Positions 6,054-10,938 of a stretch of 10,938 bases of DNA are shown here, in pieces. This stretch comes from an uncultured Oscillospiraceae bacterium (lineage in GTDB: Bacteria; Bacillota_A; Clostridia; Oscillospirales; Oscillospiraceae), in assembly GCA_934667865.1 (NCBI GenBank), contig CAKUMR010000020.1, positions 1 to 10,938 on the forward strand. Reading direction: 5' to 3'. Below the pieces are notes generated by a model. It did not search any database and was not told the DNA's origin. It was given only the letters and a program-made list of their open reading frames with translations. A program made the position numbers and the translations under genes. Position 1 is the stretch's first letter, and every line of letters starts with the position of its first letter.

Positions 6054-6082
6054 ATTGTAACCGTTTTGAAACTATTTTGCAA
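6054..6082 (-). promoter_or_regulatory. Promoter of the small-peptide gene
   Basis: On the minus strand, TTGCAA (-35, 4/6) and TACAAT (-10, 5/6) are 17 nt apart. The expected start near 6047 gives a leader of about 37 nt. An 8-bp palindrome CTCGCGAG (6037-6044) lies just after the start point and could be an operator, though this is speculative. Confidence 0.65.
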
Positions 6083-6131
6083 GTGTAAGGTTCTGGAAAT
6101 CCGTATTGTTTCATAAAACTCTGAACTTTTA

Positions 6132-6479
6132 TCAAGGAATTTCCTTTGTCGCAACGATGTCCGTGCCGTAGACCTCCGGCAGGATCACATCCCCGATGCG
6201 GACCGGCGCGGCGACCTCGGCGGCGCGGATGCGCTGCATGATCTCCATCATTTTGCCCTTGGGAATGGGCGCGGCGGATTTGACCGAAACCATCGTGTTC
6301 TCCCGGTTGCTCACCCGGACGACCGAGGTCAGCGTCCGCACGGGCGCGGTGACCTCCGCGATCGCGTGCTTCTCGCCGCGGGGGCAGGTGTTGCCGGTGA
6401 CGGTGAGCCTGCCGCCCTCGTCCTGCACGGTCATCGTGCAGCCGCGCGGACAGACAATACAGGTGATCGTCCGTTTCAT
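6132..6479 (-). CDS. DUF1667 domain-containing protein
   Basis: A 115-residue protein of the DUF1667 family, a frequent third partner of GlpA-like dehydrogenases and FAD/NAD oxidoreductases in Firmicutes. The N-terminus holds CIVCPRGC and GNTCPRG, giving cysteines 7, 10, 14 and 32 in a CxxCxxxC...C arrangement that resembles the [4Fe-4S] site at the N-terminus of molybdopterin oxidoreductases. A metal centre is therefore plausible but not demonstrated. The rest is a short domain with VRTLTSVVRVSN and IPKGKMMEIMQRIRA segments. The ATG overlaps the upstream stop (ATGA), with GGAGGT 7-8 nt upstream inside the preceding gene. No terminator is evident directly after it, so transcripts may run into the peptide unit. 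Confidence 0.93.
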   Translation of the reverse strand: MKRTITCIVCPRGCTMTVQDEGGRLTVTGNTCPRGEKHAIAEVTAPVRTLTSVVRVSNRENTMVSVKSAAPIPKGKMMEIMQRIRAAEVAAPVRIGDVILPEVYGTDIVATKEIP

Positions 6480-7726
6480 GCTTCCACCTCCAGCGATACC
6501 GTGATCTCCTGCGTCACGTTTTTCAGAAGCTCCGCCTTGACCGTCAGCTTTTCCATCTCACCCGGCGCGGCGCGGAAGCGCTTTGCCGTCGCGAGAACGG
6601 TATCTCCGGAGCGGACGGTATAGCAAACCTTACCAAAGGGCTGCGTCACGCGCAGGAAGAGTGAAACGTCCTCGCCGCACTCCGTATGCACATTCTGCGG
6701 CAGCACATAGCGTACGCCGCTTCCCGACCGGACGGCGACAAGCCTGCCCGTGTTCGCCCTCTCGGCAAGATACGCCGCCGCGCCGCGGCCGGCGCGCTCG
6801 GCCTCGTCGGAAACGTAGTCCACCAGATCATGCACCTGCAAAACGTTGCCGCAGGCGAAAATACCTTTCACCTGCGTCTGGCAGTGCTCGTCCACGAGCG
6901 CACCGTTCGTGACGGGGTCGATAGGGATGCCTGCCGCGCGCGTCAGCTCGTTTTCCGGGATCAGGCCGACCGAAAGGAGCAGCGTGTCGCAGGGGATGTA
7001 ACGTCTGGTTTCCGGGATGGGGCGGCGCTTTTCGTCCACCTGCGCGATGGTCACGCCCTCCACGCGCTTTTTGCCGTGGATCTCGCAGACGGTGGTGGAA
7101 AGGTAAAGCGGAATGTCAAAGTCCTCAAGGCACTGGACGATATTGCGCGTCAAGCCGCCGGAATACGGCAGCAGCTCGCACACGGCCTTGACCTTCGCGC
7201 CCTCCAGGCTCAGGCGGCGCGCCATGATCAGGCCGATGTCGCCGCTGCCGAGAATCACGGCCTCATGGCCCACACGGTAGCCCTCGCAGTTCATCAGCTT
7301 CTGCGCGGTGCCGGCGCTGTAGACGCCCGCCGGGCGGTCGCCGGGGATGTTCAGCGCACCGCGGCTGCGCTCGCGGCAGCCCATGGCAAGAATGATCGCT
7401 CCGGCCTGAATTTTCAGGATTCCTTCGCGGTTCTGCGCGGTGACGAGCTTCTCCGGCGTGACGGACGTGACGGTCGTGTCATAATACACCCGAATGTTCC
7501 GTTCCAGCACCTGCCGGCGGTATACATCCGCATATTCCGGGCCGGTCAGCTCCCGGCCCAGCTTGTGCAGGCCGAAGCCCGCGTGGATGCACTGGCGCAG
7601 GATGCCGCCGATCTCCGGCTCGCGCTCCAGAATCACAACATCGGTGCAGCCCGCATCGTAGGCGGCTGCCGCCGCGGCCATTCCCGCAGGGCCGCCGCCG
7701 ACGATCACAAGATCATGTCTGTTCAT
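6476..7726 (-). CDS. FAD/NAD(P)-dependent oxidoreductase (pyridine nucleotide-disulfide oxidoreductase type)
   Basis: A 416-residue flavoprotein. The FAD-binding Rossmann motif is IVGGGPAGMAAAAAA at about 8-22; the second, NAD(P)-binding, motif is VILGSGDIGLIMARR at 157-171. GGILRQCIHAGFGL (40-53) and AMGCRERSRG (114-123) are typical of the subgroup found with GlpA-like dehydrogenases and related to HcnB. GIFACGNVLQVHDLVD marks the end of the FAD domain, followed by a C-terminal extension of about 90 residues. No redox-active CxxC disulfide is seen. By association it should pass electrons between the GlpA-like subunit and NAD(P) or another carrier. It starts 13 nt after the dehydrogenase stop, with GGAGGG as ribosome binding site, and overlaps DUF1667. 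Confidence 0.93.
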   Translation of the reverse strand: MNRHDLVIVGGGPAGMAAAAAAYDAGCTDVVILEREPEIGGILRQCIHAGFGLHKLGRELTGPEYADVYRRQVLERNIRVYYDTTVTSVTPEKLVTAQNREGILKIQAGAIILAMGCRERSRGALNIPGDRPAGVYSAGTAQKLMNCEGYRVGHEAVILGSGDIGLIMARRLSLEGAKVKAVCELLPYSGGLTRNIVQCLEDFDIPLYLSTTVCEIHGKKRVEGVTIAQVDEKRRPIPETRRYIPCDTLLLSVGLIPENELTRAAGIPIDPVTNGALVDEHCQTQVKGIFACGNVLQVHDLVDYVSDEAERAGRGAAAYLAERANTGRLVAVRSGSGVRYVLPQNVHTECGEDVSLFLRVTQPFGKVCYTVRSGDTVLATAKRFRAAPGEMEKLTVKAELLKNVTQEITVSLEVEA

Positions 7727-7739
7727 TGTGCAGCCCTCC

Positions 7740-9173
7740 TCACAGCCTTCCGAGCAGCGGCTCGCTTCCGCTGCCGGATTTGGTAACTTCTTCCATGGGA
7801 ATGTGCAGTTCCTGCGAAAGGAGCTTCATGATGTACGGTGAGCAGAAGCCGCCCTGACAGCGCCCCATGCCGCTGCGCGTGCGGCGCTTGACGCCGTCGA
7901 GGTCGAGCGCGCGCGGCGCGCGGCGAATGGCATCCAGAATCTCGCCCTCGCTGACAGTCTCGCAGCGGCAGACGATCTTGCCGTAGGCCGGATGCGCCTT
8001 GATATAGGCGTCCTTTTCCTCGTCCGGCATTTTACGGAAGGCGTGCGGATCCTCGCGCGTACCGTTCCAGTCCGGCTTTTCTTCCAGCCTCACGCCGAGA
8101 TCGTGCAGGATGCCCACCGTCATTTTCGCGATGGCCGCACAGCAGGTCAGGCCCGGAGAGTCAATGGCCGCCACATGGACAAGATTCGGTACCGTTTCCG
8201 AGGCGCGGATGATGAAATCTCCGTGCTTTTCCGAGCTGCGCACACCTGCAAAGGACGTGATCACCTGACGGAAATTCACGCCGGGGACGCTCTTTGCCGC
8301 CAGCCTTGCGACGGTTTCCAGCCCGGCGGGCGTGGTTTCCGTGCAGTCCGGAGCGGCGACCGGAACGGCCGTCGGGCCGGTCAGGAGATTGCCGTCCACC
8401 GTCGGAGTGACAAGGATACCCTTGCCCTCCTTGCCCGGAACCTGAAAAATGGTGTGGCTCACGCGGCTGCCCTCGGCCTTGTCCAGCAGCAGGTATTCGC
8501 CCGCGCGCGGGATGATCTCAAAGAAGCCGTCGCCCGCCATGGCCGCGATCCTGCCGGAATAGCCGCCGGCGCAGTTGACGAGATAGCGGCAGCGCACGCG
8601 CTCGCCCGCCGCAGACACAAGGGTGAAGCTCTCGCCGCGCTCAATGGCCGCGACCGCGAAATTCCGCTTCAGCTCCACGCCGTTGTCCATGGCGTTGCCC
8701 GCGGCCGCGATGGTCAGCTCATAGGGGCAGATGATGCCGGAATTCGGCACATACAGCGCGCGGCTGACCTGCTTGGAAAGGCCCGGCTCCATCCGCCGCG
8801 CCTCCTCGCCGGAAACCACGCGCACGCAGGAGATACCGTTGGCGCGGCCACGTGCATACAGTGCGTCGATGACGGCTTCCTCCTCCGGCGTGCCGAAGGC
8901 GCAGACGAAGGAGCCGTTGTTTTTATGCGGAACATTCAGCGCGCGGGCAGCCTCGTACAGGAGCGGAACGCCCTCGGTGTTCAGCTTGGCCTTCAATGTC
9001 CCCGGCTCGGGGTCGTAGCCGCCGTGAATGATGCCGGAATTCGCGCGGGAGGCACCCATGGCGACGTCGTTTTCCTTTTCCAACAGGCACACGGACAGCG
9101 TGTAGCGCGACAGTTCCCGCGCCAGCATCGAGCCAACTACGCCCGCACCGATGATTGCTACGTCGTAAATCAT
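7740..9173 (-). CDS. GlpA-like FAD-dependent dehydrogenase with C-terminal [2Fe-2S] BFD domain
   Basis: A 477-residue protein with an N-terminal DAO/glycerol-3-phosphate dehydrogenase fold: FAD motif IIGAGVVGSMLARELSR (7-23), the ASRANSGIIHGGY segment (41-53) typical of GlpA/L2HGDH-type oxidases, LVNCAGGYSG (198-207) and the late FAD contact IDSPGLTCCAAI. The C-terminal part (about 395-450) is a bacterioferritin-associated-ferredoxin-type domain with CRC (402, 404) and CQGGFC (439, 444), four cysteines for a [2Fe-2S] cluster. It likely oxidises glycerol-3-phosphate or another 2-hydroxyacid/polyol phosphate and passes electrons to the next gene product. No glpK or glpF is present to confirm the substrate. 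The ATG has AGAGGG about 7 nt upstream; first gene of a three-gene operon. Confidence 0.93.
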   Translation of the reverse strand: MIYDVAIIGAGVVGSMLARELSRYTLSVCLLEKENDVAMGASRANSGIIHGGYDPEPGTLKAKLNTEGVPLLYEAARALNVPHKNNGSFVCAFGTPEEEAVIDALYARGRANGISCVRVVSGEEARRMEPGLSKQVSRALYVPNSGIICPYELTIAAAGNAMDNGVELKRNFAVAAIERGESFTLVSAAGERVRCRYLVNCAGGYSGRIAAMAGDGFFEIIPRAGEYLLLDKAEGSRVSHTIFQVPGKEGKGILVTPTVDGNLLTGPTAVPVAAPDCTETTPAGLETVARLAAKSVPGVNFRQVITSFAGVRSSEKHGDFIIRASETVPNLVHVAAIDSPGLTCCAAIAKMTVGILHDLGVRLEEKPDWNGTREDPHAFRKMPDEEKDAYIKAHPAYGKIVCRCETVSEGEILDAIRRAPRALDLDGVKRRTRSGMGRCQGGFCSPYIMKLLSQELHIPMEEVTKSGSGSEPLLGRL

Positions 9174-9257
9174 TTCATTCCCTCTGTTTTTCTTTCAGTC
9201 AGACGCAGCGGAAGCCCGGATGGAGTCCCGCTGCTCCGCCCTCCGGCGGACATAGTT

Positions 9258-9287
9258 ATCATAAATCGACATCCCCCGCCCTGTCAA
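9258..9287 (-). promoter_or_regulatory. Promoter of the redox operon
   Basis: On the minus strand, a perfect TTGACA (-35) and TATGAT (-10, 5/6) are 18 nt apart. The start near 9250 leaves a leader of about 77 nt with two possible stems, CCGCC/GGCGG and GCAGCGG/CCGCTGC, before the dehydrogenase ribosome binding site. Confidence 0.75.
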
Positions 9288-9301
9288 GCCCAGATTCTTC
9301 C

Positions 9302-9342
9302 AAAATGAAAACAGCTCCGGGAGTTTTTCTCCCGGAACTGTT
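9302..9342 (-). terminator. Intrinsic terminator of the DUF4367/secreted-protein operon
   Basis: On the minus strand, a 14-bp stem (AACAGTTCCGGGAG / CTCCCGGAGCTGTT, one T-G wobble) with loop AAAAA is followed by TTTTCATTTT. It starts 13 nt after the stop codon of the secreted-protein gene and ends before the redox operon promoter. Confidence 0.9.
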
Positions 9343-9355
9343 AATCACTCATTCG

Positions 9356-9784
9356 TCAGGGCTTTGCCGTCACCGTTCTTGTCGTAAACGTTCTGGAATC
9401 GTAGCCGCTGGCGTTCTTGGCATAGACCGTCACCTTGCAGTAGTAGGTCACGCCCGCCACCAGATTGACCGTGACGCTGCCGCCCGCAAAGCCGGTATCG
9501 GCAAACATCATGCCGTTGCCGGTCGTGCCCCAGATCGTTTTGTAGAGGGAATCATCCGCCGCGCGGTAGAACATGATCTTCTCCACGCCGACGCGCTTCA
9601 TTTCCCCGGTCGCCGTGACAGTAAAGGATACCTTGACCTGCCCGGACAAGGGGCCGGGATTGGGCGAAGCCATATAGGTCACAAGATAGCTGCTCTCCCG
9701 CGCCTCCGCCGCCTGCGATTGCAGGGGAAGCAGGGCAATGACCAGCACGAGCGCCAGCAGCATGGCCAATATTCTCTTCTTCAT
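9356..9784 (-). CDS. Small secreted protein of unknown function
   Basis: A 142-residue protein with a clear Sec signal peptide (MKKRILAMLLALVLVIALL...), with likely cleavage after SQA or SQAA near residue 25-26, and no lipobox cysteine or LPxTG anchor. The mature part of about 115 residues is rich in alternating hydrophobic, Thr and Val residues (VKVSFTVTATGEM, SVTVNLVAGVTYYCKVTVYA), suggesting one all-beta domain of Ig or fibronectin III type; this is by eye. It contains one Cys. The start is one base after the stop of the DUF4367 gene, with GGAGG inside that gene's end, so the two are translationally coupled. It may be functionally tied to that membrane protein; no specific function can be assigned. 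Confidence 0.85.
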   Translation of the reverse strand: MKKRILAMLLALVLVIALLPLQSQAAEARESSYLVTYMASPNPGPLSGQVKVSFTVTATGEMKRVGVEKIMFYRAADDSLYKTIWGTTGNGMMFADTGFAGGSVTVNLVAGVTYYCKVTVYAKNASGYDSRTFTTRTVTAKP

Positions 9785-9785
9785 T

Positions 9786-10523
9786 TTAGTCCTCCATCGA
9801 GTCGATCGTCTGAATCAACTGCTTTCTTGTTTCAAAGCCCCAGAATGTAACCGCATAGCCGCCGTCGCTCCACGAGCCTGCCCACCTGCCCGTATTGCAC
9901 AGGAGCAGGAAGGTGCGTCCGCTCTTTGTCGTGTACATTTCCGGCGTTTCGGCATTCTTTTCAACGATATAGCTGTCCTTCTCAACCTGTGAGATGCTGA
10001 TACTTATGTCGTTCTTCCCGGTATAGCGAGCATACACCGTTTTCAGCTCATCCTCGTCAAAAATCCTCAGCTCGCTGAGCGTATAGCCCGCCGGGATCTC
10101 GGACGGCCCGAGCGACAGGGGAAAGCCCTGCTCTTCCAGCACGGTGTCCAGGATGCTCCCCTGCGATACTGCGCGGTCGGAAAGCGCCTTGCCGTCCTTT
10201 GCCTCCGGTGTGACGTTCAGAATGTCGTCATTCCAGTTGGCATGCACGCCGAACAGATTCACCCCGGCGGCCTGTACGGCGATCATCCCCACCAGCAGCA
10301 CGGCCAGAATGGCAGCCGCCACCGTCGCCGGACGCAGCAGACGCTTTTTCTTCTGCTTTTCCAACGGCGCGTGGCGGATAATCGTCCGGCAGAGCCGATC
10401 CAGCTCCGGCGGGACCTCGACGTCCTCGACGTCCTCCGCTTCCTTTTGCGCGGCCTCTCCGACGGCCTCCGCATAGTCCTGCATCAGGCGCTTCATCCAG
10501 TCAGAATTCTTATTCGGTATCAA
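9786..10523 (-). CDS. DUF4367-type membrane-anchored anti-sigma-like protein
   Basis: With a TTG start this is 245 residues. An acidic cytoplasmic N-terminus (DWMKRLMQDYAEA, then EAEDVEDVEVPPELD) leads to KKKRLLRP and one membrane helix at about 66-88, followed by an extracytoplasmic domain. Its C-terminal part (SEIPAGYTLSEL, YTTKSGRTFLLL, GGYAVTFWGFETRKQLIQTIDSM) resembles DUF4367. Such proteins are usually encoded after an ECF-type sigma factor and act as its anti-sigma factor, but no sigma gene is visible upstream. The start is uncertain: TTG 10523 is preceded by AAGGAG at about 10 nt; alternatives are GTG 10529 and ATG 10496. The last has no ribosome binding site. Confidence 0.8.
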   Translation of the reverse strand: MIPNKNSDWMKRLMQDYAEAVGEAAQKEAEDVEDVEVPPELDRLCRTIIRHAPLEKQKKKRLLRPATVAAAILAVLLVGMIAVQAAGVNLFGVHANWNDDILNVTPEAKDGKALSDRAVSQGSILDTVLEEQGFPLSLGPSEIPAGYTLSELRIFDEDELKTVYARYTGKNDISISISQVEKDSYIVEKNAETPEMYTTKSGRTFLLLCNTGRWAGSWSDGGYAVTFWGFETRKQLIQTIDSMED

Positions 10524-10619
10524 GCTCCTCACTCTCCTTTCCCCGCAGATCTCAGAATTTCTGCCGCACGGCCGCATTGCCTGCAAGAAACAGCGCCTCT
10601 ATCTGTATTCGATAGAACT

Positions 10620-10648
10620 ATGATACGCTCTGAGCCGACGAAAGTCAG
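10620..10648 (-). promoter_or_regulatory. Promoter of the DUF4367 operon
   Basis: On the minus strand, CTGACT (-35, 4/6) and TATCAT (-10, 5/6) are 17 nt apart. The start near 10613 gives a leader of about 90 nt, with a small CTATC/GATAG stem near its 5' end. It follows directly after the terminator at 10676-10721. Confidence 0.55.
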
Positions 10649-10675
10649 CGTCTGACACGTCAGCCGTTTCGGAAG

Positions 10676-10721
10676 AAAAAACCTGTGCCGGCCGAGAGGG
10701 TGGCTGCCCAGCCGGGACAGG
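10676..10721 (-). terminator. Intrinsic terminator of an upstream transcript
   Basis: On the minus strand, arms CCTGTCCCGGC (10721-10711) and GCCGGCACAGG (10692-10682) pair at 10 of 11 positions around an 18-nt loop and run directly into TTTTTT (10681-10676). No plausible gene ends here: the two minus-strand frames crossing it continue past the T-run. It therefore appears to end a non-coding RNA or a long 3' UTR. Confidence 0.75.
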
Positions 10722-10820
10722 CGCGGGGAAGCATAATTTTCCTCCGGGCGGATGCCCCGGAAGGCCGCGGATGCTTTCCGCTTTTGGAAGAGGCTTCTGA
10801 AAAGCTCCTCTGATTTATAT
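10722..10820 (-). ncRNA. Candidate structured non-coding RNA or 3' UTR
   Basis: The stretch upstream of the 10676-10721 terminator has no credible coding frame but folds into consecutive stems on the minus strand: GAGG..AAGC-type pairing near 10790-10810, GCGGA/TCCGC with a 5-nt loop, and TCCGGG/CCCGGA with a 7-nt loop. The octamer GCATCCGC occurs twice. A TATAAA sequence at 10814-10819 could be a -10, but the nearest -35-like TTGCAA is 20 nt away, which is too far for a good promoter. I do not recognise a known RNA family. Confidence 0.3.
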
Positions 10821-10855
10821 GACAATCTTCGCCTCGATTTTGCAACACCTCGCAG

Positions 10856-10879
10856 GAAAAATTTTCAAAAAAATTTTTC
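10856..10879. repeat. AT-only inverted repeat
   Basis: A perfect 10-bp inverted repeat, GAAAAATTTT / AAAATTTTTC, with a 4-nt loop, lies in an AT-rich stretch that contrasts with the GC-rich surroundings. It could be an UP-element-like or curved promoter region. Confidence 0.6.
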
Positions 10880-10889
10880 GCTTATATAG

Positions 10890-10923
10890 AACGTAGCGGC
10901 GCTCTTGCGAGCGCCGCTACGTT
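10890..10923. repeat. 15-bp perfect stem-loop with GNRA tetraloop
   Basis: AACGTAGCGGCGCTC (10890-10904) is exactly complementary to 10909-10923 with a 4-nt loop, which reads GCAA (GNRA type) on the minus strand. No T-run of terminator quality follows on either strand, although TTCTATAT follows on the minus strand. It may end a gene beyond the right edge or be a dispersed palindromic repeat. Confidence 0.75.
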
Positions 10924-10938
10924 TCCCCTATTTTATCC

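Noticed and set aside
6132..6144. Palindrome AAGGAATTTCCTT at the end of DUF1667 as a possible terminator.
   Set aside because: The stem is only 4-5 bp with almost no loop and no T-run follows, so it is unlikely to terminate transcription.
9170..9253. 27-codon upstream frame whose stop overlaps the GlpA-like start codon (ATGA).
   Set aside because: Its ATG lies at the predicted transcription start without a ribosome binding site, and the composition looks like random leader sequence.
10529..10825. 98-codon minus-strand frame upstream of the DUF4367 gene.
   Set aside because: It starts at a non-ATG codon and crosses both an intrinsic terminator and the DUF4367 promoter; the protein shows no recognisable domain.
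1..10938. tRNA, rRNA, CRISPR array, insertion sequence or phage genes.
   Set aside because: No regularly spaced repeats, transposase or integrase motifs, or tRNA-like cloverleaf with CCA or T-loop consensus were seen on reading both strands.

Overview
The window is GC-rich, with strong Shine-Dalgarno sites, sigma-A-type promoters and intrinsic terminators. Every gene I can support lies on the minus strand. The gene families (cd01147-type metal-chelate binding lipoprotein, larEBC, DUF3842, GlpA-like/DUF1667 trio, DUF4367) and the GC content suggest a high-GC anaerobic Clostridia member of the Oscillospiraceae/Ruminococcaceae type. This is inferred from gene content, not from a marker gene.

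In transcription order (high to low coordinate): 10524-10938 has no convincing ORF but holds several perfect inverted repeats, an intrinsic terminator (10676-10721) and the promoter of the next operon. A membrane-anchored DUF4367 anti-sigma-like protein (9786-10523) and a small secreted protein (9356-9784) form a two-gene operon closed by a strong terminator at 9302-9342. A consensus promoter then drives a three-gene redox operon: a GlpA-like FAD dehydrogenase with a C-terminal [2Fe-2S] BFD domain (7740-9173), an FAD/NAD(P) pyridine-nucleotide-disulfide-type oxidoreductase (6476-7726) and DUF1667 (6132-6479).

Next is a compact unit for a 24-residue, four-cysteine peptide (5936-6010). It has its own promoter, a consensus ribosome binding site, a 19-bp perfect stem-loop just after the stop codon and an intrinsic terminator. 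This is the most unusual object in the window.

The last part concerns a nickel cofactor. A DUF3842 gene (5367-5771) is followed by a strong promoter and a leader of about 137 nt with a terminator-like hairpin just before larE. larE (4451-5197), larB (3702-4454) and larC (2485-3705) overlap by ATGA junctions and encode the three enzymes that make the nickel-pincer nucleotide (NPN) cofactor of lactate racemase and related enzymes. larA itself is not in the window. After larC, a separate promoter drives a FecB/BtuF-type lipoprotein (1244-2383), a FecCD permease (220-1275) and the N-terminal 74 codons of its ATPase (1-223, cut by the window edge). The position next to larEBC suggests, without proving, that this importer brings in chelated nickel or another metal complex.
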